Translations under genes and position numbers: made by a program
The notes under the pieces: model-generated
Told to the model about the DNA's origin: nothing
Seen by the model: the letters and a program-made list of their open reading frames with translations, nothing else
Database searches by the model: none
From: an uncultured Bacteroidales bacterium
GTDB taxonomy: Bacteria > Bacteroidota > Bacteroidia > Bacteroidales > UBA932
Length of the DNA: 54,931 nucleotides
Assembly: GCA_934695325.1 (NCBI GenBank)
Contig: CAKUVD010000014.1
Location: 1-54,931 of the forward strand
Direction of reading: 5' to 3'
Part shown: in pieces, positions 17,284 to 29,480 of the stretch
How positions within the stretch are numbered: the stretch's first letter is position 1
Layout: each line of letters begins with the position of its first letter

Positions 17284-20200
17284 ATGGATACTAAGAAGTT
17301 CAGACTCTGGAACGGTATCGTGTCAGCGGTGGTGTTCGCCATCGCCGCATTCACGTATCTTTCCACTATCGAGCCGACAGCCTCTTTCTGGGACTGCGGA
17401 GAATTCATCGCGTCGTCGTATAAGCTTGAGGTGGGGCATCCGCCGGGAAACCCTGTGTTCCAGCTCATCGCCAGATTCTTCACGATGTTCACGGACAATG
17501 CGCACGCTGCCATAGCCGTGAATGCGATGAGCGCATTGTGCTCTGCATTGACCATCTTTCTCCTCTATCTAACCATCGTCTTTCTTGCGAAGAGACTTGC
17601 GGGCAAGCCTGAGGCGGACGGGAAGTGGAGCCTCAGCCAGGCGGTTATGATAATGGGCAGCGGAGCCATAGGCTCGTTGGCATACTGCTTCTCCGACACA
17701 TTCTGGTTCTCGGCTGTGGAGGGAGAGGTATATGCGATGTCCTCGCTTTTCACTGCCCTGGTACTGTGGGCGATGACCAGATGGTATGAACAGGCTGACA
17801 CGCCTTATGCAAACCGTTGGATTCTGCTCATATCATTCTTGATGGGACTTTCCATAGGGGTGCATCTGCTCAACTTGCTGACGATTCCTGTGCTGGTGTT
17901 CCTGTTCTTCTACAGGCGTCGCGAGGACGGACATTATACTTTCGGAGAGTATGTGAAGATCTTCCTGCTCTCCATCGTGATACTGGGTCTGCTCTTCTTC
18001 GTCATCATACCGTATCTTCCGAAATGGGCGGCATATGCTGACCTTCTCTTCGTGAACGGGCTTGGCCTGCCATATAACACAGGCGCGACATTCTTTATGG
18101 TCGCTCTCCTGGCGCTCTGCTTCTGGGGTGCATATATGACCTACAAGAGCGGTAAAGTGTTTGCGAACACTGTGCTGCTCAGTTTCACGACCATTGTCAT
18201 AGGTTTCTCGGTGTTCGCCATCGTGATAATCCGCTCGAACGTGATGCCTCCGACCAATGAATATCAGCCGGACAATGCCTTCACTCTCGTTCGTTATCTG
18301 TCGCGTGAGCAGTACGGCACCACCCCTCTTGTCTATGGGCAGTATTACGGGGCGCCGTATCATCTGGAGACCAAGAAATACTGGGCGCCGGTGGACGGCA
18401 AGTACAAGCACGTGGACGCTCCTGCCGAGCCGGTATATGAGACTTCAGGAAAGATGCTGTTCCCGAGGATGTGGAACGGCGACCAGAGGTATGTGAAGTT
18501 CTATGAATCATATACGGGAGGAAAAGGGCGCACCATACCTGGCGCTGACTACAAGAAGCCGACATTCTGGGCGAACCTGAGTTTCTTCTTCGACTTCCAG
18601 ATGAACTGGATGTACTGGAGATATTTTATGTGGAACTTCGCCGGAAGACAGAACGACATACACAGTCCGAGTCCGGGCGAGCTGTTCTATGGAAACTGGG
18701 AGTGCGGAATCAAGCCGCTTGACGAGATGCGTCTCGGCGACCAGAGCGACGCACCTGATGTGCTGAAGAACAACAAGGGCAAGAATCATTACTATCTTCT
18801 GCCTCTGCTCCTGGGAATCTTCGGTCTGTTCTTCCAGTTCGAGAGGGACAAGAGAGGCTGCTGGCTGACGTTCCTGCTGTTCTTTATGACAGGAATAGCC
18901 ATTGTCCTTTATCTGAACCAGCCTCCTTATCAGGTTCGCGAGCGTGACTATGCCTATGCCGGCTCATTCTATGCCTTCTGTATCTGGATAGGATTCGGGG
19001 CGATGGCTCTGTATGAATGGATCGGCGGTGCGCTGAAGAAAAAATATCCGGTGGCGACGGCGGGCGCATTGACATTGGCCTGTCTCTGTGTGCCGGCTCT
19101 TATGGCCCGGCAGAACTGGGACGACCACGACAGGAGCAACCGTCGCACGTCCGTGGAGATGGCAAAGAACTACCTTAACTCCGTAGGCCCTGAGGGCATT
19201 CTCATAACTCACGGAGACAACGATACTTTCCCTCTGTGGTATGCGCAGGAGGTGGAGAATGTACGTACCGATGTGCGTATCTGCAATACGTCACTCCTCG
19301 GCACAGACTGGCATATAGAGCAGATGAAGTGGGCCTGCAACGAGTCCAAGCCTCTGCCGCTGAGCGTAGGCGTGGAGCAGTACCTGTATGGCACCAATGA
19401 TTTCGTATATATCATTGACCAGCGAAACCAAGTGATTCCTATATCGGACGTGATGGCTGTGTTCAGACATCCGGGGGCGAAACAGCGCCTCGAGAACGGC
19501 AAGTCTGTGGACTATATCATTTCGAGGAAGATAAGCATTCCGGTGAACAAGGAGAATGCGCTGAAGTCCGGCATCGTGAGCCCTAAGTTCGCGGATATGA
19601 TTCCTGATGCGATAGTGCTGGAGATTCCAAAGAGCAAGAACTTCATCTCCAAGCCTGAGCTGTTCCTGCTTGATCTTCTCTCCAACTATCAGTGGGACAG
19701 GCCTATCAATGTCCTCAGCCAGGGCGGCGACCTTAACATCGGACTGAAAGACTACCTTATGTATGAGGGGTATTCCAGCAAGCTTGTGCCTTTCAAGAAC
19801 AAGATACGTTCCGCGGATCCGGGGCTTGTGGATGTAGATGAACTCTATGACAAGATGATGAATGTCTATACCTGGGACGCCATCCGTCAGGACAATTATG
19901 ATGTGGACTATCAGAACTACTATACGTTCCTCGGAGTGCTTCCTCAGCGCGAACTGTTCGTGGCCACAGCCAATGCCCTGCTTAAGACAGGTGACAAGGA
20001 GAGGGCTCTCAAAGTTCTGGATAAGTGCCAGGAGTCAATGCCGGAGAACGTATGGCCCCTGGAGACCATTCCTCTTGGTTTCCCTACCAATGACTATATG
20101 GTGGTCAATATGGTCTCGGACTATTTTGCGGCGGGAGCGCCGGAGAAGGCTTCCGAACTGGCTGCCAGGATGGGCGCCCAGCTTCTGACCACCGCCAACT

Positions 20201-20424
20201 TCTATATGCAGTTCTATGACTATGCAAGTTCGGACTTCGAGACGACATGCCAGTTTATGTACTATCTCATAGACGAATTGGAGAAGGGCGGAGAGAAGGA
20301 AGTGTCTGCGGAACTGAAGGCCGGGCTGGTAGCCATTCTCCGTGCAGGAGCTTCGATGGCCGGATATGATGATATAGACGACGCCCTCGGAAGCCAGGCA
20401 GACTCATCGGCGAAGAAAAACTAG
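17284..20424 (+). CDS. DUF2723 multi-pass membrane protein (PMT-like glycosyltransferase superfamily)
   Basis: A 1046-residue protein. The N-terminal half has about a dozen membrane helices with [20 protein letters not shown] near 30-50, an acidic-loop pattern (DCGE) like that of GT-C enzymes. A long C-terminal soluble region includes [20 protein letters not shown] and ends with TPR-like helices. DUF2723 proteins are common in Bacteroidota and are thought to transfer sugars from lipid carriers to proteins or lipids; the true substrate is unknown. lepA follows 11 bp later. Confidence 0.85.
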   Translation: MDTKKFRLWNGIVSAVVFAIAAFTYLSTIEPTASFWDCGEFIASSYKLEVGHPPGNPVFQLIARFFTMFTDNAHAAIAVNAMSALCSALTIFLLYLTIVFLAKRLAGKPEADGKWSLSQAVMIMGSGAIGSLAYCFSDTFWFSAVEGEVYAMSSLFTALVLWAMTRWYEQADTPYANRWILLISFLMGLSIGVHLLNLLTIPVLVFLFFYRRREDGHYTFGEYVKIFLLSIVILGLLFFVIIPYLPKWAAYADLLFVNGLGLPYNTGATFFMVALLALCFWGAYMTYKSGKVFANTVLLSFTTIVIGFSVFAIVIIRSNVMPPTNEYQPDNAFTLVRYLSREQYGTTPLVYGQYYGAPYHLETKKYWAPVDGKYKHVDAPAEPVYETSGKMLFPRMWNGDQRYVKFYESYTGGKGRTIPGADYKKPTFWANLSFFFDFQMNWMYWRYFMWNFAGRQNDIHSPSPGELFYGNWECGIKPLDEMRLGDQSDAPDVLKNNKGKNHYYLLPLLLGIFGLFFQFERDKRGCWLTFLLFFMTGIAIVLYLNQPPYQVRERDYAYAGSFYAFCIWIGFGAMALYEWIGGALKKKYPVATAGALTLACLCVPALMARQNWDDHDRSNRRTSVEMAKNYLNSVGPEGILITHGDNDTFPLWYAQEVENVRTDVRICNTSLLGTDWHIEQMKWACNESKPLPLSVGVEQYLYGTNDFVYIIDQRNQVIPISDVMAVFRHPGAKQRLENGKSVDYIISRKISIPVNKENALKSGIVSPKFADMIPDAIVLEIPKSKNFISKPELFLLDLLSNYQWDRPINVLSQGGDLNIGLKDYLMYEGYSSKLVPFKNKIRSADPGLVDVDELYDKMMNVYTWDAIRQDNYDVDYQNYYTFLGVLPQRELFVATANALLKTGDKERALKVLDKCQESMPENVWPLETIPLGFPTNDYMVVNMVSDYFAAGAPEKASELAARMGAQLLTTANFYMQFYDYASSDFETTCQFMYYLIDELEKGGEKEVSAELKAGLVAILRAGASMAGYDDIDDALGSQADSSAKKN

Positions 20425-20435
20425 AACATTCGACA

Positions 20436-22225
<1,790 letters not shown>

Positions 22226-22226
<1 letters not shown>

Positions 22227-23059
22227 TGCAGAGGGCGGCTATACTTCTCACAGTCCACAATCTTCGGGAACGCACGCTCGAGTGTCTGAGGAACTGTTAC
22301 CAGCAGATAGACGCGATGAAAGGAGATGATTCATATTCCTTTACTGTCTATATGGTGGACGACGGCTCCGTGGACGGGACGTCAGAAATGGTCGCCACGA
22401 ACTATCCGCAGACTTGCATTGTCCGCGGAGACGGCGACCTGTACTGGACGCACGGTATGACGGCGGCCTGGGAGGCTGCCGCTAAGGAGAAGTATGACTT
22501 CTATCTTTGGCTTCATTCCGGGACAATGCTGAAGGAAGGCTCTCTGGCCTGTATTATGGAGACATCCTTATTCCTGAGGCATAAGGCCATAGTCGTGGGG
22601 ACGGCAGAAAATCAGGATGGCGTCCTGGTGCGCGGAGGTCGTGACAAGTCAGGAAGAATCATCGTGCCGGACCCTGCGATTCCTCTTCCTTGCTATACTT
22701 TTGACGGGAACTTTGTCCTTGTGCCTGCCATAGTGTATAAGACGCTCGGCGGCCTTGACTGGCACTATCTGCACCGTTTCGGGGATATTGACTATGGCGT
22801 GCGTGCCTTCAAGGCGAAGATAGTCAGGGTCGTGGCGCCTGGAGTGCTCTGCAGGTGCAATCCTAAGAATGAACTTCCGATATGGCGAGACAAATGTTAT
22901 GCCCTGAAACAGAGGATAGAGTTCCTGCACAGTCCCAAAGGCCGCCCTCCCGGAGAACAGTTCCGGTATGACTGTCGCAGCCAGGGTCTTGCATACGCCA
23001 TATTCCACGGCATATATGTGGCGCTTAAAGTTTTTTTCCCGAAAAAAGCGGAGATATGA
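22226..23059 (+). CDS. Glycosyltransferase family 2
   Basis: A 277-residue GT-A enzyme: ILLTVHNLRERTLECLRNCY at the N-terminus, then YMVDDGSVDGTSEM (nucleotide-sugar site) and GDGDLYWTHGMTAAWEAAAK. YDFYLWLHSGTML replaces the common DxD with a WLHSG version seen in some rhamnosyltransferase-like members. No signal peptide; a cytosolic or membrane-facing role in surface polysaccharide assembly is likely. It overlaps menA by four bases (ATGA). Confidence 0.85.
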
Positions 23060-23970
23060 AGAAGATATCCTATTATATAAATTCAATGCGTCTGAGGACA
23101 TTGCCGCTTTCTCTGGCTGGCGTCGTCCTTGGCATCCTGCTGGCTGCCGCTGATTATAGAATCAGTTGGAGGGCGGCTCTCCTCGTTATGCTGACTACAA
23201 TATGCCTCCAGATCTTGTCCAACATCTCCAATGAACTCGGGGATTCCCTCAGCGGCGTGGACGGGGAAGGCCGTCAGGGGCCTAGGTACTCGCTTGAGAA
23301 CGGGGGGCTCAGCATAGATGAGATGAAACGCTTCATCAAGATTATGGCTGTAGTCTGTGCATTGTCAGGTCTTCTGATGCTCCAATGCTCATTCGGGACG
23401 CTCTTCGGAATAGAGCCGCTGTGCCTCATCGCCTTGGGCGCCGCCGCCATAGGCGGAGCGATAAAATACACCCTTGGCCGCAACCCATACGGATACCGCG
23501 GCCTCGGCGACATCTCGGTATTCATCTTCTTCGGCATTGTCTCTGTGCTCGGCTCGTATTTCGTCGTGGCGCATACGATACCTTCGCTGATTCTTGTCCT
23601 GCCCGCCGCAGCGATAGGATGCTTCAGCGTAAGCGTTCTGAACGTGAACAATATACGAGATATGGAAAGTGACAGAGGCATCCGCGTGACCATTCCGCTG
23701 AGAATCGGGATCCGGAATGCCCGCATATATCATACGGCGCTCATAGTGCTGGGCTGGGCTTGCCTTGTGGCGTTCAACCTTATGCGCTTCCCTGATCCGT
23801 GGCATTGGACTTTCATTGTCACATTGCCTCTCTTCATCATACACTTGCGCGGCGTCTGGACTATGGAGGGCAGGGCTCTTGACAAGATGCTGCCGCTTCT
23901 GGTGATGTCCACATTTGTCCTTTCGCTTCTTTTAGGCGGTGGCTATATGATGTTCCTGCTCAAGCTGTAG
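23056..23970 (+). CDS. menA: 1,4-dihydroxy-2-naphthoate polyprenyltransferase (MenA), UbiA family
   Basis: A 304-residue membrane enzyme with about eight helices. The first Asp-rich site is in NISNELGDSLSGVDGEGRQG, the second in NVNNIRDMESDRGIRVTIPL; these bind the prenyl diphosphate and magnesium. MRLRTLPLSLAGVVLG is the typical MenA start. It makes demethylmenaquinone, the respiratory quinone of anaerobic Bacteroidales. It lies between two surface-glycan genes with a 4-bp overlap upstream and 2 bp downstream, an unusual place. Another UbiA-type activity is possible but less likely. Confidence 0.9.
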   Translation: MKKISYYINSMRLRTLPLSLAGVVLGILLAAADYRISWRAALLVMLTTICLQILSNISNELGDSLSGVDGEGRQGPRYSLENGGLSIDEMKRFIKIMAVVCALSGLLMLQCSFGTLFGIEPLCLIALGAAAIGGAIKYTLGRNPYGYRGLGDISVFIFFGIVSVLGSYFVVAHTIPSLILVLPAAAIGCFSVSVLNVNNIRDMESDRGIRVTIPLRIGIRNARIYHTALIVLGWACLVAFNLMRFPDPWHWTFIVTLPLFIIHLRGVWTMEGRALDKMLPLLVMSTFVLSLLLGGGYMMFLLKL

Positions 23971-23972
23971 AT

Positions 23973-25511
23973 ATGGGCGGGATATCAGAAAACAGCCGCA
24001 GGATAGCCAGGAACACCCTTGCATTGTACTTCAGGATGTTCCTTCTTATGGCTGTTGGCCTGTTCACTGCCAGAGTCGTGTTGAATGCCCTCGGTGTCGA
24101 GGACCGTGGAGTTTATGAGGCCGTGGGGAGCATTGTCTCGATGATGTCCATAATCACCAGTTCCCTTTCCACCGCCATCAGCAGGTTCCTTACTGTGGAG
24201 ATAGGCAGGAACGACACCGACAGGCTTGACAAGGTGTTTTCCACGGCCGTGGCCATAATGATGGTGGTGTCCGCCGCTGTGATCGTGATAGCCGAACCTG
24301 CCGGAATCTGGTACATAACGAATGTGATGAATCTTCCTGAAGGCAGGACCGGAGCCGCTCTGTGCGTGTTCCAGTTTTCGCTGCTGACCTTCGTCACTGG
24401 ACTGCTCAGCGTTCCGTACAATGCCGCCATCATCGCACACGAGCGGATGTCCGCCTTCGCCGTCATCGGAATCGTTGAGGGACTGTGCAAGCTCGCCGTC
24501 GCTCTCCTGATGTTCTATGTCAATGCAGACAAGCTCATATTCTATGCGTTGCTGATGTTCCTGGTCGCCGTCTTCGTCCGGATGCTCTACACCGCATACT
24601 GCCGCCATTTCTTTCCGGAGAGCCACATAAAGGCTGCCCCTGACAAAGAATGTATTCGCCAGATGGCCGGTTTCGCTGGATGGAACGGGCTGTCGTATGG
24701 AGTCTATATAGTGAACACCCAGGGGGTGACGCTGCTGGTGAACTATTTCTTCGGCGTGGTGTTCAACACGATGCGGGGCATTGCGTTCAATGTGGAGAAT
24801 ATGGTCAAGCAGTTCGTCTCGAACGTGCTGACGGCAATGAACCCTCAGATAACCAAGTCCTATGTCTCCGGGCAGCAGGAGTATTCATATACGCTGGCTT
24901 GCAAGGGATCCAAATATGCATTCCTCATCATATTCGCACTGGCATTGCCCTTTATCTTCGAGGCTGAGGTCATATTGAGGCTCTGGCTGGGAGACATCGT
25001 CCCTGACGGCACGGCGCTCTTCACTAAGCTTGCACTCGCAGGACTATGTATGGATATGATGCTGACGCCGTTCGCCACATTGATACAGGCTTCGGGGCGG
25101 ATACGGAGATTCTATATGGCGACGTCGGCGGTGACTCTGCTGATTTTTCCGGTCATCTGGATCCTTTTCAAGGCGGGGGCGCCGGCGTATGTGTCATATC
25201 TTGTGTTCATCGTCATCTATATGGTGAACGATGTCGTGAAACTGCTGATAATAAGGAGAGAGACAGGATTCCCTATAAGGATGTTCATACGCGAGTCACT
25301 GATTCCGGTGATCCCTGTGACGGTGATATCCGTCGCGGCGTCTTGCATTGTCAGGAGCCTCTCCGGGGACGGAGTCCTGTGGGCTGTGGCCGTGATCGGC
25401 TCCGGGCTTCTCGCAGTGGCCGTCTCGGCGTTCGCATTTGCGTTGAGCCGAGGGGAGCGTGAATATATTATGTCAATGCTGCCGTGGTGCAGAAAACGTG
25501 ATGAGATATGA
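23973..25511 (+). CDS. Polysaccharide flippase-like membrane protein (MOP superfamily)
   Basis: A 512-residue protein with about 12-14 helices. The start NTLALYFRMFLLMAVGLFTA and ARVVLNALGVEDRGVYEAVG are the hallmark of oligosaccharide-lipid flippases of the MATE/Wzx type. It would move a lipid-linked repeat unit across the inner membrane for surface glycan assembly. It overlaps the next gene by four bases. No polymerase (Wzy) is recognisable in the cluster. Confidence 0.88.
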   Translation: MGGISENSRRIARNTLALYFRMFLLMAVGLFTARVVLNALGVEDRGVYEAVGSIVSMMSIITSSLSTAISRFLTVEIGRNDTDRLDKVFSTAVAIMMVVSAAVIVIAEPAGIWYITNVMNLPEGRTGAALCVFQFSLLTFVTGLLSVPYNAAIIAHERMSAFAVIGIVEGLCKLAVALLMFYVNADKLIFYALLMFLVAVFVRMLYTAYCRHFFPESHIKAAPDKECIRQMAGFAGWNGLSYGVYIVNTQGVTLLVNYFFGVVFNTMRGIAFNVENMVKQFVSNVLTAMNPQITKSYVSGQQEYSYTLACKGSKYAFLIIFALALPFIFEAEVILRLWLGDIVPDGTALFTKLALAGLCMDMMLTPFATLIQASGRIRRFYMATSAVTLLIFPVIWILFKAGAPAYVSYLVFIVIYMVNDVVKLLIIRRETGFPIRMFIRESLIPVIPVTVISVAASCIVRSLSGDGVLWAVAVIGSGLLAVAVSAFAFALSRGEREYIMSMLPWCRKRDEI

Positions 25512-26398
25512 ACATAAGGAAGGCCATATATCAGATTTACAGACACTTTATGCTGGATTGCTGCCATTGGAAGATAGTGGACAGGGAATGGGTGGCCACG
25601 AAAGGCTATAAGGTGGACTGGGAGAACCCTCGCGACATCAATGAGAAGATTCAGTGGCTGATGTGCTTCTCGGATACCTCGCTGTGGTCATTGTGCGCAG
25701 ACAAGTACCGTGTGCGCGACTATGTCAAGGCAAAGGGCTTCGGAGATATGCTCGTTCCTCTCTATGGCGTCTGGGACAAGGCGTCCGAAATAGATTTCGA
25801 CATTCTGCCTGAGAAGTTCGTGCTTAAATGCAACCACGACAGTGGCTCGACGGTAATCATCGACAAGGCTGCAGGGTTTGATGAATCGGCGGTCAGGCGA
25901 GGCTTGGCGGCTCATCTGAGAGCCAAGTATGGCTATGTGCACGGGGAAATGTATTACAATGACATCCGCCCGTGCATTATGGCGGAGAAGTATCTGGAGC
26001 CGGAATCATCTGTCTCGGCAAGCCAGGTGGACTATAAGATATGGTGCTTCGGCGGCAAGCCTTACGGCATATTGACGTGTCACGGCAGGACGAGAGACTC
26101 TGTATGCCTCAATGCCTATGACCTGGAATGGAATGTGCATCCGGAATGGTCGGTATTCTCTGAACATTACAGGGACGGAAGAGGAGAACTGCCTCGTCCG
26201 GCTCATCTGGATGAGATGCTCTCGGCCGCGTCGGTGCTTTCCGAAGGCTTTCCGGAGGTCAGGGTCGATTTCTATGAAGTGGGAGGGAGAGTATATTTCG
26301 GGGAGCTTACCTTTTCCAGCCTGTGCGGAAAGATGACATATTATACGGAAGACTATCTGCGCGAGCTAGGCAGACAATGTATATTGCCACGAAAATGA
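25508..26398 (+). CDS. TupA-like ATP-grasp protein
   Basis: A 296-residue protein. The opening NPRDINEKIQWLMCFSDTSL and CADKYRVRDYVKAKG, the central PEKFVLKCNHDSGSTVIID, and the end VRVDFYEVGGRVYFGELTF are the TupA-like ATP-grasp signature. Members occur in capsule, teichuronopeptide and exopolysaccharide clusters and are thought to ligate or modify sugar residues with ATP. The context here (flippase before, glycosyltransferases after, 4-bp overlaps on both sides) supports that role. Exact substrate unknown. Confidence 0.85.
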   Translation: MNIRKAIYQIYRHFMLDCCHWKIVDREWVATKGYKVDWENPRDINEKIQWLMCFSDTSLWSLCADKYRVRDYVKAKGFGDMLVPLYGVWDKASEIDFDILPEKFVLKCNHDSGSTVIIDKAAGFDESAVRRGLAAHLRAKYGYVHGEMYYNDIRPCIMAEKYLEPESSVSASQVDYKIWCFGGKPYGILTCHGRTRDSVCLNAYDLEWNVHPEWSVFSEHYRDGRGELPRPAHLDEMLSAASVLSEGFPEVRVDFYEVGGRVYFGELTFSSLCGKMTYYTEDYLRELGRQCILPRK

Positions 26399-27186
26399 AG
26401 AAGGTCATATATACTTGCATAACAGGGAACTACGACAGCCTGATGCAGCCGGAGGCCGTGGACGGCAGCTTTGACTACGTCTGCTTCTCGGATACTGTCT
26501 CATCATCCAGAGTCGGAGTTTGGGAGATCCGCCCATTCCCGGTGGAGACGTCAGCATTGTCCCCGATAATGAAGTCAAGGTATCCCAAGATATTGCCTCA
26601 CAGGTCTTTCGATGATGGTGAATATGATGTCTGGGTATGGATGGATGCCAACATCCGCATTGTCTCGGATCGTTTCTATGATACTGTGGACAGGCTGGTG
26701 GCTGGCGGCTGCGACATAGCACAGGTCCCGCACCTGGACAGGGACTGTATATATGATGAGATTCCGCGATGCTACATTGATATGCGGCTTGGTCTCGGCC
26801 AGGCGCTCAGGCAGAGACGTCATCTGGAAGGGATGGGATTCCCTCGTCATTTCGGTCTGATGGAGAACAATCTTATTCTCAGGGTGGACCGTGGTGCGGA
26901 ATGTGTGGCTCGCAAGGTGTCGGAATCGTGGTGGGCGGAGTTCGAGAGGTTTCCTGTGCGCGACCAGCTGAGTCTGATGCCTGTGTATCGGAGTCTTCAT
27001 CTTATGCCCGAACTTTTCTTCGGAAGGGGAAGGAACGTGCGTAAGGTGGATTGTCTGGAGATTGTAAGGCATGCGGGCATACGTAACGTATCGGAAATAA
27101 GAGGGGCTGCACGTCTGCTGATGAAGCTCAGATGGACTGCCAGGGAGATTGCGGCGCGCCTACTGCTTGGCTATAAAGGGAGATAA
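26395..27186 (+). CDS. DUF616-type glycosyltransferase-domain protein
   Basis: A 263-residue protein. I start at the ATG at 26395 (MKKVIYTCITGNYDSL), which overlaps the preceding stop (ATGA); the longer reading from 26323 would run deep into the previous gene. KVIYTCITGNYD, FDYVCFSD, and YDVWVWMDANIRI are the DUF616 pattern; the WMDANI strand stands where a GT-A enzyme keeps its metal-binding acid. RHFGLMENNLILR and DQLSLMPVY follow. Likely a sugar transferase of the surface-glycan cluster. Confidence 0.82.
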   Translation: MKKVIYTCITGNYDSLMQPEAVDGSFDYVCFSDTVSSSRVGVWEIRPFPVETSALSPIMKSRYPKILPHRSFDDGEYDVWVWMDANIRIVSDRFYDTVDRLVAGGCDIAQVPHLDRDCIYDEIPRCYIDMRLGLGQALRQRRHLEGMGFPRHFGLMENNLILRVDRGAECVARKVSESWWAEFERFPVRDQLSLMPVYRSLHLMPELFFGRGRNVRKVDCLEIVRHAGIRNVSEIRGAARLLMKLRWTAREIAARLLLGYKGR

Positions 27187-27187
27187 T

Positions 27188-28042
27188 ATGTTGGGAATCA
27201 TTGTCATAAACTATCATAGCGAGGAAAAGACCATCGAGTTCGTGAAGGAGGAACTGGTGAAGATATCCTTGCCGTATGCAGTGGTGATTGTGGACAACGG
27301 GAGCACGGAGAACTCCCGCCTGCGCCTTTTGGAGGCGTTCAAGGGCGCAGACCAGAACGTGTTCGTCGTACCTTCTGAAGAGAACTTGGGGTTTGCCAGG
27401 GGCAACAATCTCGGCTTCCGTGTGGCTATGTCGCAGTTCTCGCCGGAGACTGTGCTGTTCGCGAACAATGATATTCGTATCAATGCTGAGGGCACCGTGG
27501 AGAGGCTGGCGGCCAGACTGGCTGAACTGCCTGACGCTGCCGTGATAGGGCCTGCCGTGATAGGTCTTGACGGCCGCAAACAGAGTCCCGAGCCGTTCAT
27601 CCCTTTCTGGAAGCGCCATATATGGCTTTATTGGTCGATCCTCTTCCTTTCCGCCGAGCGCAGGCGGAAGGTCTTTGACGCTGATTATGCGGAGAATGCC
27701 GCGGAGGGATTCCATTACCGTGTGTCCGGCTCTTTCTTCATGGTGCGGTCCTCGGATTATGTGGCCGCTGACGGAATGGATCCGGGTACTTTCCTCTATG
27801 CGGAGGAGATGATTCTTTCCGAGAGGATGAAACGGATAGGGAAGGGCGTGTATTATTATCCGGAGGTCTCTGTCCTGCACGAACACGGCGCCACCACGAG
27901 AAAGTACTATGATGAGGTGAAGGTGCGCGAACTGAAGTACCGCAGCGAATGCTTCTATTATAAGAAGTATATAGGGACTCCGGCTTGGCAGTTCGCCATA
28001 GCAGATTTCACCTATGCGCTCAAGAGACTGTTCAGAAGGTAA
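27188..28042 (+). CDS. Glycosyltransferase family 2 (rhamnosyltransferase-like)
   Basis: A 284-residue GT-A enzyme starting MLGIIVINYHSEEKTIEFVK. The ATG at 27188 follows the previous stop by one base; the longer reading from 27149 is rejected. VVIVDNGSTENSRLR and ENLGFARGNNLGF are the family hallmarks, and VLFANNDIRINAEG carries the N-ND variant of the DxD site. FMVRSSDYVAADGMDPGTFL and YAEEMILSERMKR follow, as in WbbL-type rhamnosyltransferases. Normal length, no signal peptide. Confidence 0.9.
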   Translation: MLGIIVINYHSEEKTIEFVKEELVKISLPYAVVIVDNGSTENSRLRLLEAFKGADQNVFVVPSEENLGFARGNNLGFRVAMSQFSPETVLFANNDIRINAEGTVERLAARLAELPDAAVIGPAVIGLDGRKQSPEPFIPFWKRHIWLYWSILFLSAERRRKVFDADYAENAAEGFHYRVSGSFFMVRSSDYVAADGMDPGTFLYAEEMILSERMKRIGKGVYYYPEVSVLHEHGATTRKYYDEVKVRELKYRSECFYYKKYIGTPAWQFAIADFTYALKRLFRR

Positions 28043-28071
28043 GGCTTGAATGGGCAAACAGATTTTTCGAT

Positions 28072-29079
28072 ATGGGCAGAAGAATATACGTGGCGCCGTC
28101 CGCCAATAGGAAATCCGGCTATCCGAACAGGTATTTCATTTTCCTGAAGGAAGCACTTGCGAGACATTTCGACGTCCTGGACGCTGACAACAGTCCCCAC
28201 GTATCACAGGGGCTGGCCTTGCTGCGGTATTCCTTCAGCGCCGACGTCTTTCTGCTCAGTTTCGTGGAGACAGTGGCGTTCCATAAGCTGGCGTTCTTGC
28301 AGTATCTTCTGGCGATGATGTCGTTCGCCGTTATGAAACTGCGTCGCCGCAAGATGATATTCATCTTTCATAATCCGCATCCGCACAAAGGCGAGAACTG
28401 GATGTCCAGGTCTCTGACAATGCAGATGCTGCGTCAGTCCTCCGCTGTCATTTCACATTCTTCCGATACTGCGGAGTACGCCAGGTCTCTGGTGTCTGAA
28501 GTCGGTGGCGATGTCTCTAAAGTGAGATATGTGTGCCATCCTATGGCTCAGACAGATGTTCCAACTTGCGATATGTCGGCGGAAGGCGTTCTCATCTGGG
28601 GTAACATCCTGCCTTACAAGGGAGTGCTCGAGTGCGTGTCCTCCCCGGAACTGCGGAACGCAGGCCTTTCTGTCAGGATTGTCGGGAAATGTCCTGATTC
28701 GGCTCTTGCCGAAGCCATAGAAATAAAAATAGCCGAGCCGTCGTCCACCAGATTCGTCTTCGAGAACAGGACAGCCGGATTCGATGAACTGAAAAGACTC
28801 ATTCCGTCCAGCCGCTATGTCCTGTTTCCGTATCTGCGCGGCTCCGTGTCAGGTTCAGGGGTTCTTATGGACACGATATCTATGGGAGGCGAGCCTGTCG
28901 GCCCTGACTTCGGGGCGTTCGCTGACCTCGCCGGAGAGAATGTGTGCCGTGTGTATCATTCTGCCGTTGAGATGGTCGATATGTTGAAGTCGCCTCGCCG
29001 GCTTCGTCGTTCGGACATAATGTCCTTCATCTCCAGAAATTCTTGGGATTCTTTCGCGGCTTTGATCTCCCGTCTGTAG
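28072..29079 (+). CDS. Glycosyltransferase, GT4/GT-B like
   Basis: A 335-residue protein. The ATG at 28072 (MGRRIYVAPSANRKSGYPNR) lies 29 bp after the previous stop; an upstream in-frame reading overlaps that gene. KMIFIFHNPHPHKGENWMSR and VISHSSDTAEYARSL resemble the acceptor half of GT-B enzymes, and LIWGNILPYKGVLECV plus LPSSRYVLFPYLRGSVSGSG-like text resemble the donor half. It has the outline of a GT4 enzyme without the common EGFG motif. Last gene of the cluster; the AT-rich gap follows. Confidence 0.75.
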   Translation: MGRRIYVAPSANRKSGYPNRYFIFLKEALARHFDVLDADNSPHVSQGLALLRYSFSADVFLLSFVETVAFHKLAFLQYLLAMMSFAVMKLRRRKMIFIFHNPHPHKGENWMSRSLTMQMLRQSSAVISHSSDTAEYARSLVSEVGGDVSKVRYVCHPMAQTDVPTCDMSAEGVLIWGNILPYKGVLECVSSPELRNAGLSVRIVGKCPDSALAEAIEIKIAEPSSTRFVFENRTAGFDELKRLIPSSRYVLFPYLRGSVSGSGVLMDTISMGGEPVGPDFGAFADLAGENVCRVYHSAVEMVDMLKSPRRLRRSDIMSFISRNSWDSFAALISRL

Positions 29080-29480
29080 CATTTTACTGTTATCCGGCTG
29101 CGGGCTTAGGGCTTTTGCTTATGTTTCGTAACCGCATAATATGCTAATTGACAAGTATTTGCTACGTTATGTAATGATTTTTAAATAATAATGCTTGTTT
29201 TGTATCATATTTTAATGTGTGGAGATTGAAACAGTAACATTATTAATCGTTATAGAATAAATTGTTCTTAGTGAACTATGTATCCACCAACATATTTCAG
29301 ATAAAATTTTAAAAAAAATATGCGTTGTAGATTGTTATTTCAGTAATTTTTCATAATTTTCGGTGCCATTCACAGAAGAAACAGTCCTGACATTGTTCGG
29401 GGCGATACCGCAGGAAGTCTGGAAACGGAAATCTGCGGCGGGTGTTTTTGCTGATAGAGAACAAACAACCAATAATTATT
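29080..29480. other. AT-rich intergenic region
   Basis: About 400 bp without a credible gene on either strand. From about 29140 to 29380 A and T clearly dominate, unlike the neighbouring coding DNA. It ends the glycan cluster and carries the probable promoter of the next gene. I saw no transposase remnant, tRNA or direct repeat. Confidence 0.5.
29332..29361 (+). promoter_or_regulatory. Putative promoter of the large surface lipoprotein gene
   Basis: TTG (29332-29334), 19 bp, TAATTTTC (29354-29361) is one base from the consensus -7. It would give a leader of about 110 nt before the ATG at 29481. Confidence 0.35.

Noticed and set aside
27128..28057. Minus-strand frame of 309 codons over the glycosyltransferase at 27188
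   Set aside because: Antisense shadow; the plus strand carries VVIVDNGSTENSRLR and other family motifs.
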